64,000 nucleotides of DNA from positions 4,464,001-4,528,000 of the forward strand of contig JAULSR010000002.1 in NCBI GenBank assembly GCA_030512295.1. Direction: 5' to 3'. Positions 21,871 through 33,354 of this stretch are shown piece after piece. This DNA comes from Bombardia bombarda (lineage: Eukaryota > Ascomycota > Sordariomycetes > Sordariales > Lasiosphaeriaceae). Under the pieces are notes generated by a model that did no database searches, was not told where the DNA came from, and saw only the letters and a program-made list of their open reading frames with translations. Position numbers and translations under genes: made by a program. Positions within the stretch are counted from its first letter, which is position 1. Each line of letters starts with the position of its first letter.

Positions 21871-23269
21871 CTTGTATTATTTAATCTGTAGAATTTGTGG
21901 TGTTGTTGCGCATATTCTGCTTCTTCTCCTCCTATTCCTCCTTTTCCTCCTCTTCCGGTAACGGGTCGATAGCGGACGGGCGCGTAGTGGGGGGACGCTG
22001 GTGGCTTGGGACAGCCAAGTGGGAGAGGGTCTGTCGCAAAGCAGCGAACAGAAAAACGACGACGACGACGAGCCAAAGAGGGACGTTGCGCAGGAAACAA
22101 ACGAAGGTGCTGCTACATTTGGAAAGGAGCGCAGAGTGCGCGGCAGCCCCGGGGAAAGGCATTTTTATTTACTGGCAGGAGTGGGGGGGTGAGACCAAGT
22201 GCCTCATCCACCGCCTTTTTTTTCTGCTAACTGCAGTGTTTGGGTAAGCAAATGAGGCCGAGGTTTTGTTGGGATGGTGGGGGTCCAGGAACTGATACCG
22301 TTCAGACGGCGCTAATCTACACAGGGGATGGTGGTCCTTGGTGACGACATGCCCTGGCCAATTGCTACTGGCGCACCTCTGTTAGCGTACCATTGCAACT
22401 TGCCGAGGCACGGGTATCGACGCTGGGGTTCTCAGACTTGTTATTCTGTGACAATTCGAGCCTGTTTTTACATGATGGCGATATGTTCCTGCATCGATAC
22501 GGGAGCTAATGCAACTAATTGCCTACCGACCCCTAGGTAAGACGATTTTAGTGAAGGACGCATAAGACTTTCGCATCCTTTTACCAGAAACATGCCGACT
22601 GTCAAAGGTCTCGACAAGATAAATAACTTAGAGATTTGAGCTACCCCTGAAGCATCGTGGTAATCGGCCGTGTCGGGTGTGGGACCCGCCGAAACCACAG
22701 CTTCCCAGTCAGTAATCTCGAGCAACCAACTCAGGATGAGCAAAAGGCGGCCTTCGTTAGGCCAAACAACGTGTCGAGAAGTGGACAGAACCTCACTGCT
22801 TTTGCCTCCGTGATTAATGGCAGACGCTTGCATAATGGCCTGGGGAAGACAAGGATAACGCAAAAAGGGATATTGATCAATTGAAACAGCTTGCAACAGA
22901 CGAGCCCAACAGTGAACAGGCCCCGCTACATCATTACCAATGCAACTATCCCATGTCGCCCTCATTCACTCGAACCTCGGCAGTCGTGCAAACCCACCTT
23001 CAATCGAACCCGCCTGCGCCATTGTTCGCCATCATTTTCTTCGACTTCCATTCTAGCGCCTCGGCTCGTCCCGATGCCGTGGCCATGGAAAGAAGAAGCA
23101 GTACCGTTTTTCTTCTGCTTTGACTTTTGTTGAGCAGATCTAACATTTTTGACCCCTAAAAAAACAACCAGACGCGGCGCGACACAAACGGCTCACCTCA
23201 CCCCGCCTCCAAATCTCCAACTCCCAAACTTTAAGCCTCAAACTCAAAACCCCAACGGAACGAGTAGAC
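21871..23269. other. Divergent intergenic region between two hotdog-fold genes
   Basis: 1.4 kb holding both promoters. It includes a CT-rich then purine-rich segment (about 21910-22100) next to the THEM6-like start and an A/C-rich leader before 23270. The short frames have no motifs. No RNA gene seen. Confidence 0.5.
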
Positions 23270-23866
23270 ATGTCCCAAAAAGTCATCCCCACCGCCGCTG
23301 CCGCTGTCGCAGCGGCCGCCGCCCTAGAGGTAGCCCACTTCCGCTCCATCCCGTGGTGCGCCGCCCACCTCTCTGCGTCTCCCAACCTCGTTGTCGAGCA
23401 AGCCTTCAGTCGGACGCCTAAAGATCAGTACGAGGATGCGCTTCTCTCGCAGACGCTCAACCGCAAGGGCGCCATCCCGGCCTTTGTCACCTTCTACACC
23501 AAACCCGCCGAGGCGCGCGATCTTGTGCGCGAGGTCAAGGCGTTCTTGAGTCTCGGGCCCATGGTCAACGGCTGGGCGGGCATCTGCCACGGCGGCATCG
23601 CCATGACGATCCTCGACGAGGTCATGGGCCAGCTGCCCGCCGTCAACAAGCTGAGGGGCAACTTGCCGGACATTCCACTCATGACCGCTTATCTCAACAC
23701 GACCTTTGTGCGGCCCGTGCGGACGCCGACGACTATCATGGTGACGGCGAGGCTTCTCAAGGTCGAGGGGAGGAAACAATTTGCCGATGCGGTGATTGAG
23801 GACGAGAAGGGCGAGGTGTTGGCAAAGGCCGAGGCGCTCTTTGTGATGTTGAAGGCGAAGCTATGA
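23270..23866 (+). CDS. Hotdog-fold acyl-CoA thioesterase (4HBT/PaaI-like)
   Basis: Intronless gene for 198 residues. An Ala-rich hydrophobic N-terminus (7-20) may be a membrane or organelle signal. The hotdog core has GWAGICHGGIAMTILDEVMG: the His-Gly-Gly motif at 107-109 and the catalytic acid at Asp115/Glu116, both typical of the THEM4/PaaI-like subgroup of 4HBT thioesterases. The strands that follow (AYLNTTFVRPVRTPTTIMVTARLLKVEG) complete the fold. The enzyme likely hydrolyses an acyl-CoA; chain specificity cannot be read. The ATG is the first in the leader after an A/C-rich stretch. Divergent from the THEM6-like gene. Confidence 0.85.
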   Translation: MSQKVIPTAAAAVAAAAALEVAHFRSIPWCAAHLSASPNLVVEQAFSRTPKDQYEDALLSQTLNRKGAIPAFVTFYTKPAEARDLVREVKAFLSLGPMVNGWAGICHGGIAMTILDEVMGQLPAVNKLRGNLPDIPLMTAYLNTTFVRPVRTPTTIMVTARLLKVEGRKQFADAVIEDEKGEVLAKAEALFVMLKAKL

Positions 23867-25998
23867 GAGCTGGTGTTTGGGTGTTTGGGTACTGGTGTGG
23901 TTGTTTATCTTCTTCCTTGTCTTTTTTTGGGTTCAGCATTACTTTAGAGCGGCATGGGAGCGAGGGTTCCTATGCATGTATTTTGGCTTGTCTGGTATGG
24001 GTGGTTGTGCGCATAGAAGGGATGTCTTTTCAATGAGGCGAAATCTTAGACTTGTCCGAGAATTTAAGACTGCATTGTTTCAACTGCGTGCATTCAATCG
24101 TGAGTGTGTGCACGCTCTGGTAGAGGGTGCCAGCCCAACTCAATCACAGTGATGTGGTGCTCACTATGTCTATTGTCTATGGACGCCCAGCTGGTAAAAT
24201 TGGCATCTCCCGTTCGCGTCCGCCATGGAGCTTGGCGGTGTTTGTGGAAACGTTTCCGTGCAAACTTGTGAGGACCGAAAAAAAAAAAAGGTAAAGCTCG
24301 ACGTCCGCAGCCCGGGGGGGGGTATATACTCACGCTTGGGCCGTGCCAGCAACCATTTCCGTTTGTTTTGGGAAAGAATGAAAGGCCATCTTTCCCGCGA
24401 AAATTTCCACTCTTGCCTTTGGCTGTCTCATGCCTTCTTAATAAGCGTGTCGCGGCAATGACATCGGCAAGCGCGATACACGTTGACACTTGACCGGTGT
24501 CTGCGATGCGTACCGGGTCAGGTACTAATACCTCCGGCTTTATAGCCATGTGTAGAGTACAACCGTGGGTTAAACATCACAAAGATGATAGACATATATG
24601 AGACTCTAGGAGGACGGGGACATAAAACCTCATGTGTATTCTGCACTGCAGGTAGTCAACTGCCTGTGAGGCACTTGCCCTTCAAACTACACATTCCCAC
24701 ACGATCGGACCGCCAATATGTGCCTATGGCCTGTCACTCAAACTTAGTCATAACTGTCAATCTTCTTATGTGCCCTACTTACTTGCTCTGCATTTAATTT
24801 CAATGTGAACCTTCCTCATCTCACAAGAAACTTCGTAAATGGGCAGTTACCTTCATTTACAAGCAGCAGGTGACACGGAATCTTCACCACCATTGCTCCT
24901 TCCGTCTTCATGCACGCCCCCGCCGGGAACAGTTTGTGCCGCCGGCGATACGGTAATTGGTAATTAGGACTGTCTTAGTAATACAAGCTGAGCTATCACA
25001 GATAGACGACTGATTAGATAACCAGGCCCAGATAACCAGGCCCAGATGCTACTATGGCGCCATCTTGGTCAAATGATTGTATTTTTAAATGACCCTTGTT
25101 TGTCGTATTGAAAATGACGACACTGGGTGCATGTCCGGCAATTCAGCGACCAATGGAGTGATAGGAATCCGACCTGTCGGGCCAATTCTCAATTTCCGTG
25201 CCAGGAACATACACTAACTCTGGTGTCAGACCCTGGCACCAGACTGTTTCTGCCAACAACCACGATGTCGATGCTATCTAGTTGTTGTTGACGAGACTTA
25301 CGAGAAACTCTGTTTGTTTGTTTGCTACACTTATTACGTTCCCGTAAATATTTATGTTTCTCCCTATCCGAGATCGGGCGCAAGCGTTGTCGGTTCTTAT
25401 TCGGCCAAGGCTACTTCCGAAAAACGATGAGCGACTTCCTGCAGAAGACGAGATGCTTAGGCGTTTTGTCATAACCACAATGACGGCATTCGAGCTCGGC
25501 GTCATCGTGGCGAAACTTCTCGTGGTACGCTCGAGGATGGCAGCACTACGGTTTGGTGTAGTTCTGCCGGAGCTAAGGCCCGTAACTGTTATATCCGACC
25601 GCGCTCCATCAAGGTGCATCATCATATTTGCTCCTATAGGCACTTTTTGTCGGAGACTTTTGATTTATGAAAACCTTCCTAAGTTGCCAGGTGAGCAAAA
25701 AATATTCGCAAACATTCTGTATTATGGGCTCGATTGTATGTTGGTGCATTGTGGACCTTGAAGTGAAACCTCCACTGTTGAAGTCTCCGTCGGTGGTCAC
25801 ATTGGGCCGCGTGAGTGGGCAAGTTGGGGTTTTGGAGAGGGGTCAAAGAATAGCCAGACTCCCTATATTAAAGGGACATTGCACCTATGATTGATATTGA
25901 GTATTGGACAATCCCAAAATCATAACTCAGAAACAATTATTTACTAGAAAACCAAGGCCCAGTCTCCCCACATATCAGTCCACCATCCACACGTTAAA
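23867..25998. other. 2.1-kb intergenic region, no gene recognised
   Basis: Mixed composition with A and G homopolymers near 24280-24320. Frames on both strands at 25278-25761 overlap each other and have no motif. No tRNA or transposon ends seen. The last few hundred bases should be the promoter of the oxidoreductase at 25999. Confidence 0.45.
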
Positions 25999-27165
25999 AT
26001 GGCATCGCTACCATCAACATACAGAGCCTTTCGACGCAATGCCGACTCGACCAGCATTGAGTTGTCGACCGAGAAGCTCCCCAAGGTCGAGGAACTCGGG
26101 GCACACGACGTCGTGCTCAAGATTCACGCCGTGTCGCTCAACTTCCGCGACGTGGCGATGATTCACGGGCGGTATCCGGCCTCTGTGCTGGACCGCGGTG
26201 TCGTAGCGTCTGACTGCGGCGCTGAGGTTGTGGCCTTTGGCGTGAGCGTGACCAACTTCAAGGCTGGCGACCGCGTCACGTCGCAGTTCGCCTCCAAGAC
26301 GGAAACCTGGGCCAGGGACTGCACCTTCAATGCTCTGGGAGGTGAGGTCAACGGCGTGCTGGCCGAGTATGCCGTGTTTCCCGAGGACCAACTGCTTCTC
26401 ATCCCCGATCATTTGAGCTACGAGGAGGCCTCGACCCTTGCCTGCGCTGGCCTCACGGCGTGGAATGCGCTCAAGGCGCCTGGTTTGTTTGCCAAGGATG
26501 CGACTGTGTTGTTGCAGGGAACTGGAGGCGTCAGCATGTTTGGCCTCCTGCTCGCCATTGCAGCCGGCATCAAGCCCATCATCAGCTCATCGTCGGATGA
26601 AAAGCTCGAGGCCATCAAGAAACTGAGCCCGTCCATCATGGGATACAACTATAGAAAGAATCCCGATCAGGCCGCTGAGGTCAAGCGCCTCACCGACGGT
26701 CTGGGCGTCGATATCGTCGTCAACAACTCTGGGCCTGGCTCGATCCCTGGCGATATCGCATCGCTGGCTGCGGCCGATGGAGCCATCACCATGGTTGGCT
26801 TTCTCGAGGGATTTGGCGGAGATTGGGAACCGAGTCTTCTCTTGTCGCTGATGAGGAAGAGGGCGAGCATTCAGTACGTATTTTATTTATTTATTTATTT
26901 TTTATTTTTTTGGTCTGCCTTTGGCTTGCTTTCAGGGACAGGGAAAACATGACAAGTTCAATGCTAACTATCGACGCTAAAAAACAGAGGCATCGCGGTT
27001 GGCTGGATTAGCGAGTTTGAGGAGTTCCTGCAATTCATCAATGAGAAGAAGATAAACCTTCAGCCTCTGATCGACAGCCGTATTTTCACTTTTGACGAGT
27101 CTAAGGAGGCTTTTGACTACCTGTACTCTGGGAAGCACGTTGGCAAGGTCATCATCAAGCTTTGA
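25999..27165 (+). CDS. Zinc-independent MDR alcohol dehydrogenase / quinone oxidoreductase-like protein
   Basis: Two exons, 25999-26873 and 26988-27165, joined in phase (350 residues). The intron has a GTACGT donor and a good CTAAC branch point, and contains a TTTA repeat that makes an unspliced reading run on to an early stop. The N-terminal catalytic domain has HAVSLNFRDVAMIHGRYP, where zinc-dependent ADHs carry a zinc-ligand Cys, so catalytic zinc is probably absent. The nucleotide fold has GTGGVSMFG (174-182), followed by the SSSSDEKL turn that suggests NADPH preference. The C-terminus ends GKHVGKVIIKL, standard for the family. It likely reduces or oxidises a small carbonyl/alcohol substrate; no cluster context identifies it. 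Confidence 0.88.
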
Positions 27166-27346
27166 GAAAGGATTTCGTGCTGTTGAAGCGGGGAGGGTGG
27201 GTCGTTGAAGTCCCCGCTTTCAGTTTCATAAAACATTTGAAAGTCAAAAATCAAGCTCCACACTGCCCTGCCTACTGGTTGTTTGATATTCTCCACTTTC
27301 ACGACTCATATTCAACAAATCACATGATCCAGCATCTGAGCCTTCA

Positions 27347-27440
27347 TCGGGTATGGTGTAGCGGTAACATCGTTGACTCTCACTTCTAACCAAAGTGTCT
27401 GATCACTCAACATCCGCGGGTTCGACTCCCGGTATCCGAA
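27347..27440 (+). tRNA. tRNA-Glu(CUC) with 23-base intron
   Basis: The acceptor arm TCGGGTA (27347-27353) pairs with TATCCGA (27433-27439), with one G-U, and discriminator A at 27440. The anticodon stem GTTGA (27372-27376) pairs with TCAAC (27407-27411). The loop is CT-CTC-A, so the anticodon is CTC at 27379-27381. A 23-base intron (27383-27405) sits after position 37, where nuclear tRNA introns always lie; CACTT/AAGTG within it can form the hairpin next to the anticodon. The T arm is GCGGG-TTCGACT-CCCGG, with a G-G mismatch at its first pair; the D loop is one base short of the usual GGCTAAC. Promoter boxes are internal (A box over the D arm, B box over the T arm). Confidence 0.8.
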
Positions 27441-28199
27441 ACCCAACTTCATTTTTGCCCATGCAACTGTGTAGGAAACATGTATTGTTTTTCATGTTAT
27501 CATCAGAGTTCGCTTTTGTCAACGCTTGACTAACGAAATAATAGCAGACTTTTATTGAATTGTGAGACAATGCAAACATGGAATAGTTTTCTTGTAAGGT
27601 AAGTATTTATAGTTCGTTGGAAGAGTAACTGATAAGAGTCGTCTTATTTTGTGTCGCAATACTTGGGTTCGTTGCCAATGTATTGATTTTATAAACTATC
27701 ATTGCGAACACCATTAAAATGGCAAGTTGTCAAGACTTTGTAGTTATTAAACTGCTAAACTGTGGCTTGGTTGCAAATGTTGAGGAAACGGCTATCATAT
27801 TCTCATATTATTTATGCATGCGGCACATCGAGAATTCACAACTTTCCGTCCCGACGCTATTGATTCTTCAAACAAGCAAGAAGCATAACAATTATGCTCA
27901 ACATAGTCCGAGCATACACTACGCAGACAGAGACAAAAACAAACTACACATATCTTAACCGGGTTAATTTATGACTTTGATACTTGATGAGACACGCCAT
28001 AATACAGATAAATTTTGTTGCTACTCGTTTTGTACAAAGGGTTAGACTCATTCTATCTCAATAAAGCATAAGTTATGAAGTTTTTTATCGCATCTTATCC
28101 CCGCGATGATACATAAACAAAAGAAAACCCTGGTACCATCCACCATAATCCCGTCATTATATCGACAAAGCGATCATACATGTCATCTGAGCGAATAAT
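27441..28199. other. AT-rich 3' flank of tRNA and hydrophilin genes, nothing seen
   Basis: No open frame with motifs. The DNA just after the tRNA has short T runs (ttttt at 27487 onward) that could stop RNA polymerase III. Confidence 0.45.
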
Positions 28200-29068
28200 C
28201 TAGCTCATGAATCCCTTCTTTCCATCACCATCAGCATCCGTCATGGGGTTCAGCTTGTCCATGAGGCTAGGCTTCTTGTGCTGAGTGGTGGTGGACTCGG
28301 TGGTGTGAGCTGTCTGCTGGTTGGCAGCGGGACGGTTGATGCCACTGCCAGTGTTGGTGGAAGACGCCTGTTCTATGCCGGTTATGCCGGACATGCCAGA
28401 CCTCGCAGGGCCACTACCCTGGGCGTGGCCGCATCCCTCGCGATGGGTGCCCTTGGCACAACCCTCGAAGGCGTCGAAGCGCTCCTTGCCGCCGCCGAGG
28501 ACGCCGCCCTGCTTCTCAAAGTCGCGCAGGTTGACGGGGGGAGGGTGGAGGTGGAGTGGTGCTGGGCAGCCTCATGGTGGACCTCGTGGATGGGCACGGT
28601 GGTGTGCACAACCTCGGGCTGGATGGTCTCCTTGTGGAGGACGGGCTGCACGGTCTCGTGGATGTGGTGGTGAACATGCTCACCCTGAACGACGGGTGCA
28701 CGGCTGGTGGTGTGTGTGGTGTCGGTGACGTGGCGCTCATCGCGCAGCTTGCCGCTCTCGGAGGCCAAGAATCTGCTAGTTTCATCCTTGTTGCGATTGT
28801 CAAACTCACGGTTCTCTACCGCAGCAACGTTGTGCTTATGTTTCTCAGGGAGAACCTCCTTGCCAAAGACAGGCTGGACGGTTTGGTGGTAGTGGTCTTG
28901 GTGGACCTCCTTGTCGATGGCGGTCTTAATCTCTTGGTGCTTGGTAGGCTTGACGGTCTCCTGAGTGACTGCAGGACGGACCTCCTCATGAACAGTGGTG
29001 TCATGGTGACCAGCCTTGCGCTCGACGTCCCGAAGGGCTTCGTTGGCGGAGTTGTTGTGTCTATCCAT
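28200..29068 (-). CDS. His-rich hydrophilic HETVQP-repeat protein, frameshifted
   Basis: Starts at ATG 29068 (MDRHNNSANEALRDVERK). It is very hydrophilic and rich in His, Glu, Thr and Val, with repeated units around EVRPAVTQETVKP, HQTVQPVFGKEVLPE and HIHETVQPVLHKETIQPEVV. The frame continues to TSTLPP, then the family sequence VNLRDFEKQGG carries on in another frame to KKGFMS and a stop at 28200-28202. The break is at a run of six G (28536-28541; C on the coding strand); one more base would restore the frame, giving about 290 residues. Proteins with this repeat are common in ascomycetes, are often labelled simply allergen, and have no proven function; the composition suggests a stress-protective, disordered protein (inference). 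It is divergent from a related gene at 30202. Confidence 0.7.
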
Positions 29069-30201
29069 GATTGCGGTTGTAATACGAGACTTTGAGAGTT
29101 TGTGTTTGTTGTGGTGAGAGAGTCTAATGGTGTGAATGAGGAGAGTTGTGATGATGGTGTGATGGAGAGAAAAAACTTGCCAGAAAGTTTTGAGAGGTGT
29201 TGTATATATATTGACTATGAAGGTCAGAATAGGAGGTCTCGTCATTCGGTGATGACGTTGAGTGTGTATGAGTATATCCAGTCGTCAGTGGCGGACTGCT
29301 AAGTCCACTTTGCTGCCCAGCTACCCCGACACTTTGTTGTCGACTGTGCGGGGACACTACATCACTGCATCCGGAGCAGCAACAGCCTCAAGTCTGCGCA
29401 TGCCTGTGTAATGTGTATGTATGCCCAATTGAAACCGACAATTGACGCTGGGATTGGCACCAGCACCTATTCGGAGCATTCGGTCCCTCGCCGGCGGGAG
29501 CTTTGGTGGACCCGACGATTCAGCCTAGCGATGGAGTTAAACGGAATCAAGCATCAACCAAGCCAATTGCATCACATCGTGGGGCTATGGACGTGTCATT
29601 GATTCGGTCATGGAGTGGTTTTGGGTCGAAACTCTGTCTTGGCACGTTTTTGGCTTGGCCGTTTGGACATGACGAGAGGCATTGAGGCAGTTGCCAACCA
29701 ACGACTTGCACCTGCCCTGAGAAAACTGCAAACTGTAAACTGTATTCTACAACATGACGTGTGTTTGCGGAGTCGGGACCAACGCTTCCGCCAAAACGCT
29801 ATTGACATTGGTTGTTAGCCTTGGCGCTATCCCCCTCCACGGGCTTCCAGTGGGTATGGCGATCGTCATTTGCGCTCAAGAGCTGCAAGCCGGTGACCTA
29901 CCCGACCGAGAGAGCGCCATTGCGCACACGCCGCCCCTCGTGCCGTCGTCGTCACCTATCGTCATCCTTTAGTCTAGCTTCTCCAAGACGGAAACTCTCC
30001 TGAGTCCTAACTACCTGAACCTTAGCTGCCTACGGATACCTACGACATGATATCGTGCATTGTTGCGCAAGCGCCGTCCGCTGTGGAGCGCGCCCTCCCA
30101 AGTCCGGTCCTTCTCTCCGACAGTATTGAACCGTATTATTATCAGTGGCCTTTTTCCAAGGCGACAATCCAGCGCCCATCTCAATTGCAAACGACGATGC
30201 A
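29069..30201. other. Divergent intergenic region between two related hydrophilic-protein genes
   Basis: 1.1 kb containing both promoters. The first 140 bases before the minus gene are purine-rich with a TATA box. I see no other motif or RNA gene. Confidence 0.5.
29203..29210 (-). promoter_or_regulatory. TATA box candidate for the hydrophilin-like gene
   Basis: TATATATA lies 135-142 bases upstream of the start codon at 29068. A strong TATA box fits an inducible, stress-type promoter. Confidence 0.45.
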
Positions 30202-31120
30202 ATGCCTCCGCCCGCGTCGGCAAACTTGGACGATACCAACCGGATGAGTGAACAAACACAACATGGCGGCAAAAAGCCCCCCAAAAAGAGCTTGAAGCGC
30301 AAGAACAAGCAAAGCAACCTGCCAGTGGCCAAGGGGAAACAGAATGAGGTCATAGAGTCTCATGAAGCCCACGAAGTCCAGGAAGGTCACAATGGTTCAG
30401 CCGTGACCGTGACACAGACATCTGTTATGGATGCTGCCAAGACGCACACAGAAGATGCCAATCAGACAACAACATATGCTGAACGTATGTATCAACGCCA
30501 TCTTCGAGAAGAGATCCTAAACTGACCGTACCTCAGCCGTCACGCACGAGACCATCAAGCCGCACGTGCACGAAGTCAGGGAAGAGCAGATCCAACGCGA
30601 GATCCACACCCATGATGTCTACCACCGCGAGCAGCCCGTCTACGACATTGAAGTCCGACCAGCTCGTCACTTTGTGCCCGACGGCAGCGGGGGCCTGACC
30701 GAAGTGGCCGCAAAGGACCTTCCAGGCTGCACCGGAGAGAACCAGAAATGGTACATTGGCGAAGAACGCTCACGCAATGCACCGCTGCACCCGGAAAACT
30801 CCCAAATACCAGCCGACGGGACCGCCCACAGGGTTGGGGATGGAGCGAACGTTGTGAGGTACACAACCGCCGAGGGTGTCCAGCGTACCGAGGACGTCGT
30901 TGTCCACCCGCGAGAGCTGGAGCGTGTCTCTACCGCGGACGGACCGGTACTGCCTATTCATTTTGACAAGAACGGCCAGGGCCATACTCAGCCCCTTGAT
31001 CTTCAGAGGAAACCCACCGAGGTCGAGCAGCAGCAACAGCCCCTAAACAATGTCAGGAGCGCTGACAGGAAACCTGGGGCCGCTCGAAAGAGGGCCTTTT
31101 CAGACTGCAATGTAGTTTAG
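30202..31120 (+). CDS. His-rich hydrophilic protein related to the 28200 gene
   Basis: Two exons, from 30202 (or ATG 30244) to 30484 and 30537-31120; the join reads TYAEPVTHETIKPHVHEV. Length is 288 or 274 residues depending on start. After a Lys-rich, acidic N-terminal part it has HETIKPHVHEVREEQIQ, HTHDVYHREQPVYDIEVRP: the same HET-x-x-P and paired-His pattern as the divergent neighbour. A long C-terminal part (RHFVPDGSGGLTEVAA... ) carries WYIGEERSRN and is polar, with QQQQ and no membrane segment. The function is unknown. The upstream GTG at 30145 is in frame, but no ATG lies there. Confidence 0.7.
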
Positions 31121-32029
31121 TGCTCCGCCCTCCGGGATATGTGTGGGAGAGGTACTGAAATGTTTCAAGTAACCAGATGGCGTCTTGTCTGCGTGTCACG
31201 ATATCCTGGTGTTATCCAGGCTTGGGCGGTGGGAAAATAGATAATGAGTAAACGAAGCAAAATTGAACGTTGACATGTCAAGGCTTCACTTGAGTACGGT
31301 CGTGATGGTTATAAAATAGAGAAGGTCTCCACCACCTACAGCTATCCCATCTGCAACTCTACCATCTCTAATTAGGTACCCTATTAATGATGATCCCGTT
31401 AATAGTAGCCATATAGATGATTCGATTGTAGTACTTTGGTTTTGGCATCCAATTCACGTGTCACTACGATGTAGGTCCCCTTTATACAATACATCGAGGC
31501 CTTCTCTAGGGATAAGGTAGATGAGTTATACACAATTTCTCACGAAATAGAGAAGTCGACCAGAGACAAACCATAGGCAGGAATTGTTTAAAGTAATCAG
31601 CAGATGGCCATGAAATTCAGTTATCAACGACATTAGTCTCATCATTTAAGAATCGGAGTCCTTAATTCTGCAGTCAAGCATCCACCAGCTTTGAATTTTC
31701 TAATCATCCGACAGGCCGACCAACAAATGGTGGCTAACTTGTATTCCACCAGTCTGCTCTTTATACCGATTCGTAATCAACGCCGACCAACCGCACGCAC
31801 CCCTTTTTCGCAATCTTACACGGCTTGCCTGCGCCGAGGGATGTTAGCAAGGCCAGCAAAAGATCGCTCGACCAGACGGGATACTGTACCTTGAAAGAAC
31901 AGGCCCCCTTTCCTCCCACGACCCTTGTCCCTGATCGAAGCGACTCCATCGCTGATGATAGACGACCTCATCTTTTTTGTTGTGGTTTCTGTGTGTTTTG
32001 TTCTTTCGTTGGTTTGACCACATGAAGAA
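31121..32029. other. AT-rich 3' flanking DNA, nothing seen
   Basis: Between the stop of the hydrophilic gene (+) and the stop of FAL1 (-). Only short frames without motifs. Confidence 0.5.
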
Positions 32030-33354
32030 CTAAGCAATGAGATCTGCCACGTTCATGGGCATCTCGTCGATCTGGGTGGAATAATACACTATAAAAATGA
32101 TTAGACGAGCTGAGTGGATAGAAAGGACAAGAGCGGAAACACTTACACTCGATGTCACGCAATATACGCACATCCTCGCTAGTAACGAAGTTGATGGCGA
32201 CACCTTTGCGACCGAATCTCCCGGAGCGACCAATACGGTGGATGTAGTTCTCACGATTGCTGGGCAGATCGTAGTTGATCACCAAGCTGACCTGCTGCAC
32301 ATCGATACCTCTCGCCCACACATCGGTCGAGATCAGCACTCTGCTGTTGCCCTGGCGGAAATCCTGCATAATGCTGTCGCGCTCCTTCTGAGGCATGTCG
32401 CCGTGCATGCTACTGACTGTGAAGTTGGCCTCGCGCATCTTGTCTGTCAACCAATCGACCTTGCGCCTCGTGTTACAGAAAATAACCGCCTGCGTGATGG
32501 TGAGGGTATCGTAAAGATCACACAGCGTATCGAACTTCCAGTCCTCCTTCTCAACAGCGATAAAGTACTGCTTCAAGCCTTCGAGCGTCAGTTCGTCGCG
32601 CTTGACCAGGATGCGCACGGGGTCGGTCATGAACTTTGTGGTCATGTCGAGGACGTCGTAGGGCAGGGTGGCCGAGACGACGACGACCTGGGTCGCAGGA
32701 GGCAGGTAGCGGTACACATCGTAGATCTGCTCGCGGAAACCCTGGTTCAGGAGCTCGTCGGCCTCGTCGAGCACGAGCATCTTGATGTGGCGGGTACGCA
32801 GATGACGGCGACGGATCATGTCGGCGACGCGGCCAGGGGTGCCCGAGACGATGTGCTGGCCGTAGTCGAGCTTGCGGATGTCCTCGCCCACATTGGTACC
32901 GCCGATACAGGCGTGGCACTGCACGTTCATGTAGTCGCCCAGCGCCATGACGACGCTCTGGATCTGGGTCGCGAGCTCGCGGGTCGGGGATAGGACCAGG
33001 GCCTGCGTCTCGCGGACGGCCGTGTCGATGACCTGGAGCATGCTGATGGAGAAGGTGGCCGTTTTACCGGTTCCTGACTGCGCCTGGGCGATGGTGTCGC
33101 GGCCCTTGCAGATCTGGACGATGGCGCGGGATTGGACAGCCGAGGGCGACTCGTAGCCGTATGCGTAGATGCCGCGGAGGAGACTCTCTGTTACATGGCA
33201 AATTAGGTTAGGAAAAATAGGCCGACGAGAGAAATCAGAGCTTCCTACCTTTCAGTGACATGGACTCGAAAGTCGGGTGCACCGTGACCTCTTTCGAGGT
33301 CGAGAACTGGATCTTCTCATCGGCCTTGCGGTCGATACCACTAGCTTCAGCCAT
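32030..33354 (-). CDS. FAL1: ATP-dependent RNA helicase eIF4A-III/FAL1 (DEAD-box)
   Basis: Three exons, 33354-33249, 33187-32147 and 32088-32030, join in phase to 401 residues, the family's usual size. It contains the Q-motif region PSAVQSRAI, Walker A AQSGTGKT, PTRELA, VLDEADEL (the DEAD box), VVSATLP, and the C-terminal RecA motif HRIGRSGRFGRKG. The ending ELYYSTQIDEMPMNVADLIA is diagnostic for eIF4A/FAL1. The N-terminal MAEASGIDRKADEKIQFSTSKEV and the exact C-terminus favour eIF4A-III over translation factor eIF4A. It acts in exon-junction complex assembly and in 18S rRNA maturation. It shares a 442-base gap with SF3A3, which is divergent. Confidence 0.93.

Noticed and set aside
25278..25761. 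Overlapping frames of 121 (-) and 135 (+) codons
   Set aside because: Both strands are open at once with no motif, typical of a locally GC-richer patch.
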